Shown here: positions 1-8,994 of the stretch, piece by piece
Layout of the letters: each line of letters opens with the position of its first letter
How positions within the stretch are numbered: the first letter of the stretch is position 1
From: Streptomyces colonosanans
Lineage (GTDB): Bacteria > Actinomycetota > Actinomycetes > Streptomycetales > Streptomycetaceae
Length of the DNA: 64,000 nucleotides
Direction of reading: 5' to 3'
Assembly: GCF_001866645.1 (NCBI RefSeq)
Contig: NZ_MLYP01000036.1
Coordinates: 1-64,000, forward strand
The notes under the pieces: model-generated
Database searches by the model: none
What the model saw: only the letters and a program-made list of their open reading frames with translations
Told to the model about the DNA's origin: nothing
Translations under genes and position numbers: made by a program

Positions 1-126
1 CGGTGCGTGCTCTCGGCGTGCCGGACGGAAGCCCTCGTACTGGACGTACTTGGGCTTTCGTCTGGCGCGGCGAGAGTGCGTGCCGGGCGTCGCGACGGGG
101 CGAACGTTGCCTGCCACGGCACTAGG
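1..126. repeat. MITE-like repeat, copy 1 (truncated by window edge)
   Basis: This is one end of an interspersed repeat that recurs at 13.5, 36.6 and 62.7 kb. It carries the shared core GTACTGGACGTACTTGGG (near 38-55), the segment GGCGTCGCGACGGGGCGAACG, and the end AACGTTGCCTGCCACGGCA followed by CTAG (122-125). The other end lies outside the window. The core gives spurious reading frames on both strands, so no gene is called here. Between 127 and 248 I see nothing. Confidence 0.7.
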
Positions 127-248
127 CCACGCATCTGGTGAGGTCGGAGCCGTCTCGCCAGGTGGCACACTCCGTAGGCCTCCGACAGGCCCGTGGGTCG
201 ACCGAATGTACCGGAATTCCCTTGTGTCGTATGCGTATTGACCTGGCC

Positions 249-596
249 TCAGTGCCGCTCGACGAGCGCCGCGCTGCCCTGCCCGACGCCCACGCACATC
301 GTCGCGAGCCCGCGGGCCGCGCCGGTGCGGCGCATGCGATGGAGCAGGGTCGTCAGGATGCGCGCTCCCGAGCAGCCGAGCGGATGGCCGAGGGCGATGG
401 CACCGCCGGTCGGGTTGACCAGCTCCGGGTCGATGCCGAGACGGTCGACGCAGGCGAGGGCCTGTGCGGCGAACGCCTCGTTGAACTCGGCCTCCTGGAT
501 GTCGCCGATGGTCCAGCCGGTACGCGCCAGAGCCTTCTGAGTGGCGGGGACGGGGCCGATGCCCATCACGTCCGGGTGAACCCCGGCCGAGGCGCC
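249..596 (-). pseudogene. Thiolase (acetyl-CoA acetyltransferase) C-terminal remnant
   Basis: The last 115 codons read as the C-terminal third of a PcaF/AtoB-type thiolase: [20 protein letters not shown], then [10 protein letters not shown] around the catalytic histidine and CVGVGQG around the second catalytic cysteine. A full thiolase is about 390 residues; the N-terminal part with the nucleophilic cysteine is missing. The frame stays open upstream only because GC-rich DNA rarely has stops, and homology ends near 596. It can have no thiolase activity. It sits between a repeat and another broken gene, consistent with local decay. Confidence 0.8.
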
Positions 597-655
597 GGCG
601 ACCGTCAGCGGTGGCGTGGGGACTCCCCCCTCCCCCGGTTCACCAACGGCCCCCC

Positions 656-1139
656 TCAGAGCGACCGGTACGTGGCATGCAGCCCGACCCTCCCGAACCG
701 GGGGTGCTCGGACGCGTCCGGAACCGTGCCCAGGATCGCGAACCCCAGGGATGTCCTCAGCTTCACCGCAGGGTCGGTCTCGACGACCGCGTTGAAGGCC
801 ATGCCTCGGTAGCCGAGGGCCTTTGCGGCGGCCAGGGCATGCTCGGCCAGGGCTCGGCAGGCGCCGCGGCCCGCGTGGTCCGGGTCGACCATGAATCCGG
901 CGTCGGCGATGCCCGCGGCGGGGCCACCGTAGTGCGGGGCGACATAGGCCGAGCCGACGACCGCCCCGGTGTCGTCCTCGGCGACGTACACGCGTTTGGC
1001 CGGCGCCATCCACAGCGCGCAGGCCGCCCGCTCGGTGGTGTCCGGGTCCCAGGCGTAGGTTTCGCCGGCGGCCGACGATCCGGTGCCAGAAGGGCCAGAT
1101 CCGCGGCCAGTCGTCGGCCACGGCTTCCCTGATCAGCAT
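656..1139 (-). pseudogene. GNAT N-acetyltransferase, frameshifted
   Basis: Two adjacent frames join into one typical GNAT acetyltransferase of about 160 residues. The N-terminal frame starts at 1139 ([19 protein letters not shown]), and the C-terminal frame carries the acetyl-CoA site [17 protein letters not shown] and the motif [10 protein letters not shown] ending at 656. A single extra G near 1070, in the sequence GTCGGCCGCC (coding strand), breaks the frame; removing it restores the family motif [14 protein letters not shown]. It is either a recent null mutation or a sequencing error. Substrate unknown; this family often acetylates small amines or phosphinothricin-like compounds. Confidence 0.8.
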
Positions 1140-1193
1140 GGACGCGAGTCCGACACGCCCATGCCGTCAGCGATCACGTCGGATCCCGCCGGT

Positions 1194-1370
1194 TCAGTCG
1201 ACACTCGGCAGGATGTGAGGCTCGGCGAGGTCGTCCTCATAGCCGGCCAGCCGGATGGGGGCCGACCTGGCCCACACGTCCAGGCTGCCGAGCTGCTTCT
1301 CCGTCCGGCGGCCCCCGCGCTCCGCACGTTCCTTGGGGCGCTGATCGCGATTCGTCTTCTCCGGTGTCAC
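1194..1370 (-). CDS. Conserved-looking 58-aa basic protein
   Basis: A GTG start at 1370 is preceded at 6 nt by AAGGAG, a very good ribosome binding site. The product is 58 residues, begins VTPEKTNRDQRPKERAERGG, has a basic N-terminal half and a more hydrophobic, acidic C-terminal half (VWARSAPIRLAGYEDDLAEP). It has no signal peptide, membrane segment or cysteines. I do not recognise a function. The natural amino-acid mix and strong binding site make it a real small gene. It precedes the broken GNAT gene in the same direction, 54 nt apart. Confidence 0.65.
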   Translation of the reverse strand: MTPEKTNRDQRPKERAERGGRRTEKQLGSLDVWARSAPIRLAGYEDDLAEPHILPSVD

Positions 1371-1960
1371 CGCGCACTCCTTATGTGTCAGGTAACCCTC
1401 GGGACGTACCAGCCCAGTCTGCCGCTGTGCCTCGACGTCCGCTCAGGTCTGAGTCGTCAACAGGTCGGACGCGGTGGCGCCGGCAACTCTTACGAGAACA
1501 AGCCGTGGTGACTGGCATGTCCCGGGACGGACCGTGGGTGCGGGTGGCACCCCGAAGGCTGTCCGCCACAAACCAGATTAACCAAATGAGCGGAGGTCCG
1601 CTCGATGGGGCTGAAACAACCAGGCTTCTGCCTCGCGTCGCCTACACCCATTCATCCGTATTCTTAACCACTTTGACGGCCATCGTCTCGTGCGAAGTCA
1701 CCCATTCGGCCCAACTGTCGAACCGTTCTCCGGGCCAGCGCCACGGGTGTGCGGATCGGCGCGCGCGGTGCTCAGTTCACGTCCCGTTGCAAGCTCGTCA
1801 TGGCCTGCTTCCTGCGCGTGGCAGTACGGGCGTGCGCGCCACCGACGCGGGGACGACTCCGCTGGGGAGAGGCGGGCGCGGCGACGGTCCGGCACGACCG
1901 TGCCTCCGTCGCCGCCCCGGGCAGGTCAGGGAACCCGCTGCGGGGCACGCAGGGGCAGGC
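1371..1960. other. No gene seen (590 bp)
   Basis: This stretch separates the 58-aa gene from the stop of the nucleotidyltransferase gene. It includes a locally AT-richer patch around 1570-1700. Frames on both strands are open in places, but none has a family motif, a plausible start with ribosome binding site, or natural composition. The promoter of the 58-aa gene presumably lies in the first 100 bases. Confidence 0.5.
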
Positions 1961-2650
1961 TCATTCCGGCGCGTAGTAGTGGGCACGGACGCCTCGCAGC
2001 CACGCCTCCACGGCGGTCTCGTCGAGCTCGTCCGGCAGTACACCGCGTGTCTCGTCGAAGGCGTTCTCGAAGGACTGGAGCAGCGGCCTGGCAACCGTGA
2101 CGTCCGCGGCCACGCGTTCACCGAAGTCGTGGTATTCCTCCGGGTTCTCGACGCGGATCGTCAGCTTCCCGGTGGCGTACAACTCCAGCCCCTGGTGGCA
2201 CAGCCGCTTCAGGTGACGTGCATGTTTGGCGATGCGCTTGCGGGTGTCCGCGGAGAAAGGTCCGTCTCCCCGGGCTTCGAGGCGCCTGAACTGCTGGGTG
2301 GCGTAGCCGAGATAGGCGTCGCGGACGCGTTCGGCGCACAGGAAGGACGTACGGATGGCTATCAGCTCGTCGCCGAGCGGGGTCCGCACCTCGTACAACT
2401 CGGCCGGAAGCCATACGAGTTCCATGACGGTCGGGTTGCCGCCGAGGGCGAGCCTGCACCACTTCGCGGCCTCGTGCAGCGTGTGGTCGGGGGCCGTGCT
2501 GACGTGGGACTCCTTGGGCCGGCGCAGGCCGTGCAGCTCCTCGGTGGGCGCGGCGAACATGCCGAGCCGGTCCACGTCGGAGCCCTCGTGGGCGAGCCCG
2601 TACGCGGTCGAGCCGACGATGCCGGAGAGCAGGACGTTGGTGACGGTCAC
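1961..2650 (-). CDS. RlaP-like nucleotidyltransferase (DNA polymerase beta superfamily)
   Basis: The 229-residue protein opens with the nucleotidyltransferase signature GSTAYGLAHEGSDVDRLG (residues about 13-30), in which the SD-D acidic pair binds the metal ions that activate the incoming nucleotide. The rest, with FLCAERVRDAYLGYATQQF and a helical tail, matches the predicted nucleotidyltransferase family linked to RNA repair (PF10127/RlaP type). The target, an RNA end or protein, cannot be told from sequence. No ligase or RtcB gene lies nearby, so a repair operon is not evident. It starts with GTG at 2650, with AGGAAGG about 9 nt upstream. Confidence 0.75.
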   Translation of the reverse strand: MTVTNVLLSGIVGSTAYGLAHEGSDVDRLGMFAAPTEELHGLRRPKESHVSTAPDHTLHEAAKWCRLALGGNPTVMELVWLPAELYEVRTPLGDELIAIRTSFLCAERVRDAYLGYATQQFRRLEARGDGPFSADTRKRIAKHARHLKRLCHQGLELYATGKLTIRVENPEEYHDFGERVAADVTVARPLLQSFENAFDETRGVLPDELDETAVEAWLRGVRAHYYAPE

Positions 2651-2874
2651 AGTGGGCCGCCTTCCTCGGGTGAAGCGATGGGGTGAAACAGGCGCCGTGG
2701 AGCCCCATTGTCGTGTCGGACGGGGACGCGGTCACCGGGTTTTCCCGGCGGCCCGTCATGATCCCGTAGGGCGAAGAAGGGGCGAGCCGGGAGGCCTGTT
2801 CGCCGTACGGGCCCGAGGACACGCGTCGGTACGGACGTGAGCGCGACCAGGTCACCGGCGTCGGCAGGACAAGG

Positions 2875-2932
2875 GCCGGGGACGGCGTACGTCCCGGAGA
2901 GCTCGCTCTCCGGGACGTATGCCGTCCCCGGC
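2875..2932 (-). terminator. Long 28-bp inverted repeat, probable terminator or attenuator
   Basis: Left arm 2875-2902 and right arm 2905-2932 pair over 28 bp with a single mismatch and a 2-base gap, an unusually long stem. It lies between the upstream end of the nucleotidyltransferase gene and, 40 nt away, the stop codon at 2973 of the small membrane protein gene, so it would form at the 3' end of that minus-strand transcript. There is no T run, as usual for Streptomyces. Confidence 0.55.
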
Positions 2933-2972
2933 CGGCTGCGGTCACACGCGCCCTGTCACCCGTAGCGATCGC

Positions 2973-3206
2973 TCACGGGAACAGTGCGATCCCGGCCATG
3001 ATCACCACGATGATGCAGGCAATCAGCGCAACAGTGCCCCAGGTCCCACGGTGTCTCAGCGGGACCGCGGGGCCGCCGCCGCGTGGTCGGTCCTCCGGCA
3101 GTACGTGACCGGGCGGACGGTCGGCCTGGTAGAACTGATCGTCGCTCGGATAGACGTTGCGGGGATCCTCGGCTGCGCGTGGATCGATGTCATGTGGAAT
3201 GGCCAT
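2973..3206 (-). CDS. Small membrane protein, 77 aa
   Basis: The product has a hydrophilic proline- and charge-rich N-terminal region (MAIPHDIDPRAAEDP) and one C-terminal membrane segment near residues 57-75 (VALIACIIVVIMAGIALFP). The start at 3206 is favoured because GGGAGGAG lies about 5 nt upstream; an in-frame start at 3230 lacks such a site. It is probably anchored in the cytoplasmic membrane with the N-terminal part in the cytosol or outside. I do not recognise the family and can give no function. It follows the SDR gene in the same direction, 101 nt away. Confidence 0.6.
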   Translation of the reverse strand: MAIPHDIDPRAAEDPRNVYPSDDQFYQADRPPGHVLPEDRPRGGGPAVPLRHRGTWGTVALIACIIVVIMAGIALFP

Positions 3207-3307
3207 GGGAACTCCTCCCGCGGTAATCACCAGGGACCGAGTTCCCGGCCGACGCCGGGCGACACGTCAGGGGCGTCGCGTCGCCGCCCTCCGGACCACT
3301 TCCGGAC

Positions 3308-4798
3308 TCACCACTTCCCGGGCGCGTAGTCCTTCAGGAAGACGCCGTACAGGTCCTCGCCCTGCTCGCCGCGCACAATGGGATCGTATACCCGGGCCGC
3401 GCCGTCGACGAGGTCGAGCGGGGCGTGGAAGCCCGCGTCAGCGAGGCGCACCTTGTCCGGGTGCGGACGCTCGTCGGTGATCCAGCCCGTGTCGACGGCC
3501 GTCATCAGGATGCGGTCCTTCTCGAACATCTCGTCCGCACTGGTGCGCGTGAGCATGTTCAGGGCGGCCTTCGCCATGTTGGTGTGCGGATGGCCGGCGC
3601 CCTTGTACCCGCGGTTGAAGACGCCCTCCATCGCGGAGACGTTCACGATGTACGTGCGCCGGGCCGAGGAGGCGGCCATGGCGGTGCGCAGGCGGCTGAT
3701 CAGGATGAAGGGCGCCGTGGAGTTGCACAGTTGGACCTCCAGCAACTCGATGGGCGTGACCTCTTCCACCGCCTGGACCCAGCTGTTGCTGTCGTGGAGG
3801 TCGGGGACGAGGCCCCCCGCGTCGATCGCCGTGCCCGCCGCGATGCGTTCCAGCGATGCCGAGCCCGAGACCAGTGCCAGGTCGGTGACGTCCTGGGCGG
3901 TGAGCGCGCCGCCCCCGGCGACCGGGAGCGCGGCCACGGCCCCGGAGCCGAACGTGCCGATCACCTCGGCGGACGGCAGCTCACCCGCCGGCAGCGGGGC
4001 GGACTCGGCGGTCACCAGCTCGCTGTAGGCCTGCGGGGAGCGGCGTACGGTCTGCGCCGCGTTGTTGATCAGGATGTCCAGCGGGCCCTCGGCGGCCACC
4101 GAGTCGGCCAGCGCCACCACCTGGGCCGGGTCGCGCAGGTCGATGCCGACGATCTTCAGCCGGTGGATCCACTCGTCGCTGTCGGGCTGGGCCTTGAAGC
4201 GGCGGATCGCGTCGTTGGGGAAGCGTGTGGTGATCGTGGTGTGGGCGCCGTCACGCAGCAGGCGCAGCGCGATGTACATGCCGATCTTGGCGCGGCCGCC
4301 GGTGAGCAGCGCCCGCTTGCCGGTGAGGTCGGCCCGGGCGTCGCGGCGGGCACGGTTCTCGACGGCGCACTTCGGGCAGAGCTGGTGGTAGAAGTAGTCG
4401 ACCTCGGCGTAGCGGGTCTTGCAGACGTAGCAGGCGCGCGGGCGCTGGAGTATCCCTGCGACCCGGCCGGCCTCGGTGGTCGACGACGGCAGAATGCCCT
4501 CGGTCTCGTCGTCGATGCGCTGCGCGGAGCCGGTCGCCGTGGCCTCGGTGACCACCTTGTCGTGGGCGGTCTTGGCGGCGCGGCGCTCCGAGCGGCGGCG
4601 CTGCTTGACCACGCGGTAGATGTGCGAGGTGGCCCGGCGCACCTTGATCGCGTCGGGGTGGTCGACCTCCAGCCGGTCGAGCTCCTCGAGCACGCCGAGG
4701 CAGACGGCCAGGCGCTCCGGGTCGATACCGGGGCCGTACGACACCCCGTCCATGGCCTCCGGGCCGCCGCCCGCCAGACCGTCCTCAGTCACCGTCAT
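3308..4798 (-). CDS. SDR-family protein with N-terminal helical and zinc-ribbon regions
   Basis: This 496-residue protein is about twice the usual length of a short-chain dehydrogenase. Residues 1-110 are helical and basic. Residues 123-144 hold CYVC and CPKC, two CxxC pairs 14 residues apart, a likely zinc ribbon. The SDR domain follows, with the cofactor loop TGGRAKIG (166-173), NNAA near the middle, and NVSAMEG. The canonical YxxxK active site is not intact: the lysine in TNMAKAALNML is kept, but a threonine stands where tyrosine should be. It may therefore bind NAD(P) without normal dehydrogenase chemistry, or use another base. The zinc ribbon hints at a nucleic-acid or protein partner. 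Function unknown. Confidence 0.75.
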   Translation of the reverse strand: MTVTEDGLAGGGPEAMDGVSYGPGIDPERLAVCLGVLEELDRLEVDHPDAIKVRRATSHIYRVVKQRRRSERRAAKTAHDKVVTEATATGSAQRIDDETEGILPSSTTEAGRVAGILQRPRACYVCKTRYAEVDYFYHQLCPKCAVENRARRDARADLTGKRALLTGGRAKIGMYIALRLLRDGAHTTITTRFPNDAIRRFKAQPDSDEWIHRLKIVGIDLRDPAQVVALADSVAAEGPLDILINNAAQTVRRSPQAYSELVTAESAPLPAGELPSAEVIGTFGSGAVAALPVAGGGALTAQDVTDLALVSGSASLERIAAGTAIDAGGLVPDLHDSNSWVQAVEEVTPIELLEVQLCNSTAPFILISRLRTAMAASSARRTYIVNVSAMEGVFNRGYKGAGHPHTNMAKAALNMLTRTSADEMFEKDRILMTAVDTGWITDERPHPDKVRLADAGFHAPLDLVDGAARVYDPIVRGEQGEDLYGVFLKDYAPGKW

Positions 4799-5159
4799 CG
4801 CGCTGCCGTTCCTCGCTCACTTGCGCAGCGCTCGGACCGCGCTCGCTTTCGAACAGGGAATTTTACGGAGCGCCGGGCCGGGTCACCAAACCCGAGATGA
4901 TCAAGGAAGCGCGGCGCCGGGCGACAGGAGGGCGGATGGCGGCTCGACCCTGCGCCGCCGGGCCGTCATACCTGCCCCGCGGGGCGCCACGCAGCGGCCG
5001 AAGCCGCCGTGCGCGGGGGCCCACCCGGGACCGCACACGACGGCTGTGCCGCGCGACCGCCGGTGGCAGGGCGCCGAGGCTCCGTATCACGCCCCGCGCC
5101 CCGCCCGCGCGACCGCGCACCCACGCAGACGGGATGTGCCTCGATGCGGTGGCCTCCGT
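4799..5159. other. No gene seen (361 bp)
   Basis: This separates the SDR gene start (4798) from the stop of the WS/DGAT gene (5160). It should hold the SDR promoter; GAGG lies about 10 nt before its ATG. I see no convincing -35/-10 pair, no strong hairpin and no coding sequence. Confidence 0.5.
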
Positions 5160-6554
5160 TCACGCGCGGCAGGCCGCCAGCAGCGTCTCCACCTCCTCCG
5201 GCACCGCGCGCGCCAGCCGGCCGAGGTCCGGCACCGCCCGGCCGTCCGCGACCAGCCCGTAGTGGACCCGGCCGCGGTACGTCGAGATCGCTACCGCCAG
5301 GGACTGGCCGCGGGCCAGCGGAGCGAGCGGATAGACCTCGGTGAGCGGATTGCCGCCGAGCCGCAGACCGAGACTGGGCAGCGGCACGCTGGTGACCAGG
5401 ATGTCGAACCAGAGCCGGGCGGCCTGGCTGACCAGCGGTCCGCCGAGCCGGTGCCCCAGCGCGGGCACGTGGTCGGCCAGCAGCGCGACGGCGCCCGCAC
5501 CCCGGTTGGGCCCGGCGTCCTTGTTGCGGTCCATGGCCGTGCGCACCGTGCGCAGCCGCGTCAGCGGGTCCGGGTCGTCGACCGGGAGCCGTATCAGATA
5601 GCCGGAGAGCCGGTTGCCCTGTGGGTGGGCGGTGCGTGACCGGCGCCTGGAGACGGGGATCAGGGCGCGGGGCGCGACCCCCTCGCTGCCGTCGCCGCGT
5701 TCGTCCAGCCAGCGGCGCAGGGCGCCGGCGACGACCGCGATGAGGACGTCGTTGACGGTGCCGCCCGCCGACTTGCGTACCCGGTGCACCTCGTCGAGGT
5801 CGATGACGACGCCGGCGGTGCAGCGGGTGCCGCTGGGCTCGGAGGTGAAGGCGGACGAGGAGCGCATACCGAGGGTGGACAGGGCGACGGAGGCGCCGAT
5901 GTCCAGGGCCCGGCCCACGTCCGCCAGGGTGCCGCGGAGCAGTCCCGGGAGTTTGCGGACATCGGGAAGGAGGCCACGGGTGGGTTCAGGGGGGCGCGGA
6001 CGGGGCTCCGGCATGTCCATCGGGTCCATGATCGCGGCAGCGAGCGTCAGGGCGCGCAGTCCGTCGGCGAGCGCGTGATGGAACTTGAAGAGGACGGCGA
6101 ACGAGGTGCCGGACTCCCCCGGCAGGACGTGCGTCTCCCACGGCGGCCGGCCGCGCTCCAGCGGGCGTTCCAGCAGCCGGCCCGCGACGGCATGGAAGTC
6201 GGCGGTGGGGGCGTGCAGCCGTACGTGGTCGAGCGGGTCGAAGTCGGGAACGGGTTCCCGGGCCGCGCCGCCCAGGGCGAGCGGGAGCCGTACGTCGGCG
6301 AGGTCGCGCGGAAGGCGTACGTCCGGCAGCCAGACGTCGCGGATCCGCATACGCAGCCCCGGTACCGCGGCGGCCCGGACCGCCAGCAGATCGGCGGCGT
6401 GGGCGCCCGCGGTCGGCGAGTGGCAGGGGAACACGCCGAGGGCACCGAGGTGCATCGGATGCCGGGCGGACTCGATGTTCCAGAATGCAAGGTCGAGTGG
6501 TGCGAGCAGGTCAGAAGTCAATGGCTTGCCTCGCGTCGACGGGGTGGGAAGCAA
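5160..6554 (-). CDS. Wax ester synthase / diacylglycerol acyltransferase (WS/DGAT)
   Basis: The 464-residue protein carries the WS/DGAT catalytic motif HHALADG near residue 160 (HHxxxDG) and the family opening LAPLDLAFWNIESARHPMHLG. These enzymes move an acyl chain from acyl-CoA to diacylglycerol or a long-chain alcohol and make the storage triacylglycerol common in Streptomyces. They act at the inner face of the membrane. The start is uncertain: TTG at 6554 has GGAGG 8 nt upstream, and TTG at 6521 has GAGG 7 nt upstream; the family opening begins just after the second. It stands alone, upstream of a divergent-free terminator from the GH92 gene. Confidence 0.85.
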   Translation of the reverse strand: MLPTPSTRGKPLTSDLLAPLDLAFWNIESARHPMHLGALGVFPCHSPTAGAHAADLLAVRAAAVPGLRMRIRDVWLPDVRLPRDLADVRLPLALGGAAREPVPDFDPLDHVRLHAPTADFHAVAGRLLERPLERGRPPWETHVLPGESGTSFAVLFKFHHALADGLRALTLAAAIMDPMDMPEPRPRPPEPTRGLLPDVRKLPGLLRGTLADVGRALDIGASVALSTLGMRSSSAFTSEPSGTRCTAGVVIDLDEVHRVRKSAGGTVNDVLIAVVAGALRRWLDERGDGSEGVAPRALIPVSRRRSRTAHPQGNRLSGYLIRLPVDDPDPLTRLRTVRTAMDRNKDAGPNRGAGAVALLADHVPALGHRLGGPLVSQAARLWFDILVTSVPLPSLGLRLGGNPLTEVYPLAPLARGQSLAVAISTYRGRVHYGLVADGRAVPDLGRLARAVPEEVETLLAACRA

Positions 6555-6621
6555 GAAGTCAACCTCCGACAGGCGATTACGGTCAAGTACGATCAGGCTA
6601 CGTACAGTTAACGACAGGTGA

Positions 6622-6650
6622 AGTCTCGCCTCTCCGCAAGAGGCGGGACT
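6622..6650 (-). terminator. Hairpin terminator after the GH92 gene
   Basis: A 12-bp stem (6622-6633 with 6639-6650, one wobble pair) encloses the loop CCGCA. It lies 16 nt beyond the GH92 stop codon and is well placed to end that minus-strand transcript. Confidence 0.7.
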
Positions 6651-6666
6651 CGTGAGGCGTGCGAGG

Positions 6667-8994
6667 TCACTTCAGTACCGGTGGCGCGGCATCCGGCGCC
6701 GTGCCCCACCCGGACGGCCGCGCGCCGACCGTGAACTCCAGCACACCCAGACGGCGTAGCGCGTCGGTCGTGACGTACGTGCGTGCGAGGGCCGATCCCC
6801 CCAGGCGCGCCCTCTGGATGTACCGGTTGTCGTCGGACGTCCCCGGCGCCGTGATGGTCAGCAGGCCGCGCGGGTAGTAGGCGCGGTCCAGGACCAGGTC
6901 GACCCGGTCGAAGACCGGTGTGGTCAGCCCCCAGGTGGGATAGCCGGGCTGTACCGGGAAGATGCCGATGGACGACAGCACGTTCCAGGCGGACATCGTG
7001 CCGAGGTCGTCGTTGCCCGTCATACCGGTGGGCCCGTCCGTGAAGAGGGTCAGCGCCGCATGCACCACGTCGGTCGTCTGCCACGGCCGGCCGGTCCACA
7101 GGTACGCGTACGGCGCGATCAGGTCGGGTTCGTTCTGCGGGTTGTACTTGTCCGCGTTGTAGTAGGCGTACGCCCTGTTCACCCACACCTCGCGCGCGGT
7201 CCTCTCGGGCTCCTTGAGCAGTCGGTCGTAGGCGAAGAAGGCGTCGAGCCGGTCGTTGGCGGCCTTCTCGCCGCCGATCAGGCCGATCATGCCGCGCAGG
7301 TCCTGCGGCACCAGCCACTGGTACTGCCAGGCCGTGCCCTCGTGGAAGCCGACGCTTCTGGCCGGGTCGGCCGGTCCGGCGAAGGCGCCGGAGGTGTCCC
7401 GGGCGCGGACGAAGCCGGTCGAGGGGTCGAGGACGTTGCGATAGCTCCGCGACCGGGCGGCATAGCGCGCCGCGTCCGCGCCGTGCCCCAGGTCCCGCGC
7501 CATCTGCGCGAGCATCGCGTCGGACAGCGCGTACTCCAGCGTCACCGAACCGCCGTGGTGGTAGTCGGAGTCGCCGGGCTTGGCGTACGGGCGGCCCTTG
7601 ACGTAGGGCGCGAAGCCGTTCGCGATGTACTCGCGGTTGGACTCCCGGCCGGTGTACATGGTGTCGGCGGGCGGCACGCCGTCGGCGTTCTTCTTGAGCG
7701 CACGGTAGGTCCGCTCCTCGTACCCCTTGAGCAGCCCCTGCTGGTAGGCGTTGGTGAGGAACGGGGTGACCGGGTCGCCGCTCATGATGTTCGTCTCGAC
7801 CGGACCGTAGCCCCACTTGGGCAGCCAGCCGCCCTGCTCGTCGATCTTGAGCAGGGAGATCGCCATGTCGCGCGACTCGCGCGGTGCGAGAAGGGACAGG
7901 AGCTGACACTGGGTGCGGTAGGTGTCCCACAGCGACCAGTTCTGATAGTACGTGAACCCCTGGGCGCGGTGGATCTTCTGGTCCCAGCCCTTGTAACGGC
8001 CGTCGGCGTCGCCGGCGATGTTCGGTGCGAGGAAGGACCGGTACAGGGACGAGTAGAAGGTGGTGCGCAGGGTGTCACTGCCGCCTTGGACCTTGACGCC
8101 CTCCAGACGCCTCTCCCAGGCGCGGCGGGCTGCCTCCCGGACCTGCGAGAACGAACGTCCTTTCGTGGCACCGAGGTTGACGTCCGCGCCGTGCGCGTCG
8201 ACGTAGGACAGCGCGGTGGTCGCCTCGACCGTTCGGTTCTTCGTGGTGTCGAACGTGACGTAGGCGCCGTTGCGCCCGGGGCCGGACGACTTTCGCGCTC
8301 CTCGGGTGACCGAGTCCTGGTACCACGTCCCGTGGGCGGTGAACGGCCGGTTGAAGCGGGTGACCGTGTAGACCGTGTAGGGCCGGGTGGAGCGGCAGAA
8401 GCCGCTGCCCGTGATCTCGGTGCGCACGGTGCGGTCGTCGAGGATCTCGACCTTGGAGGAGACGTTCTTGTGCAGTGACTGGCCCGCGTTCAGCAGCACG
8501 TTCGCCTTGCCGGTGGCCGGGAATGTGTAGCGCTGCACGCCGGCCCGCTCGGTCGCGGTCAGTTCGGCCTCGATGCCGGTGTCGAGCCCGACCTTGTAGG
8601 AGCCGGGGCTCGCTTGTTCGCGTGCGTGGCTGAACGTGGCCGCGTACTTGGCGTAGTCGGTCTCGGTGACGTCACCGGTGGTCGGCAGCACGGGCAGGTC
8701 CCCTCCGATGGCGCAGCCGGCGCCGGAGAGATGGACCAGGGAGAAACCGCGGATCTTGTGCCGGGTGTAGTCATAGCCGGTTTTGTGCCCGGTGTCCGGC
8801 GAGAACTGCACCATGCCGAAGGGCACGGCGGCGCCCGGAAAGGTGTTGCCTTCGTCCTGGGTGCCGATGAAGGGGTTGACCAGGTCGGTCAACCTGCCGT
8901 CGGACGGCTGGGCATGGGCGGCCGGCAGCGGGAAGAGCGCCGAGGCGGTCACCGCGCCCGCTGCGGCGAGGCGCAGGCACCGGGTCCATCTCAT
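6667..8994 (-). CDS. Secreted GH92 alpha-mannosidase
   Basis: The protein has about 775 residues. It begins with a Sec signal peptide (MRWTRCLRLAAAGAVTASAL, cleavage likely after AHA-Q) and continues VNPFIGTQDEGNTFPGA, the hallmark of glycoside hydrolase family 92. The C-terminal catalytic motif TGNDDLGTMSAWNVL, with acidic residues for calcium-dependent catalysis, is present. GH92 enzymes are exo-acting, mostly alpha-1,2-mannosidases, and trim mannose from glycoproteins or fungal mannans outside the cell. I chose ATG at 8994 because GGAGG lies 9 nt upstream and it starts the signal peptide exactly; ATG at 9021 would add nine residues. Single gene with its own terminator. Confidence 0.9.
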   Translation of the reverse strand: MRWTRCLRLAAAGAVTASALFPLPAAHAQPSDGRLTDLVNPFIGTQDEGNTFPGAAVPFGMVQFSPDTGHKTGYDYTRHKIRGFSLVHLSGAGCAIGGDLPVLPTTGDVTETDYAKYAATFSHAREQASPGSYKVGLDTGIEAELTATERAGVQRYTFPATGKANVLLNAGQSLHKNVSSKVEILDDRTVRTEITGSGFCRSTRPYTVYTVTRFNRPFTAHGTWYQDSVTRGARKSSGPGRNGAYVTFDTTKNRTVEATTALSYVDAHGADVNLGATKGRSFSQVREAARRAWERRLEGVKVQGGSDTLRTTFYSSLYRSFLAPNIAGDADGRYKGWDQKIHRAQGFTYYQNWSLWDTYRTQCQLLSLLAPRESRDMAISLLKIDEQGGWLPKWGYGPVETNIMSGDPVTPFLTNAYQQGLLKGYEERTYRALKKNADGVPPADTMYTGRESNREYIANGFAPYVKGRPYAKPGDSDYHHGGSVTLEYALSDAMLAQMARDLGHGADAARYAARSRSYRNVLDPSTGFVRARDTSGAFAGPADPARSVGFHEGTAWQYQWLVPQDLRGMIGLIGGEKAANDRLDAFFAYDRLLKEPERTAREVWVNRAYAYYNADKYNPQNEPDLIAPYAYLWTGRPWQTTDVVHAALTLFTDGPTGMTGNDDLGTMSAWNVLSSIGIFPVQPGYPTWGLTTPVFDRVDLVLDRAYYPRGLLTITAPGTSDDNRYIQRARLGGSALARTYVTTDALRRLGVLEFTVGARPSGWGTAPDAAPPVLK

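Noticed and set aside
138..812. Long plus-strand frame across the thiolase and GNAT remnants
   Set aside because: It is the antisense of two recognisable minus-strand proteins and has no ribosome binding site or family motif.
3425..4900. 491-codon plus-strand frame opposite the SDR gene
   Set aside because: It is a GC-rich shadow; the minus strand carries clear SDR motifs and zinc-ribbon cysteines.
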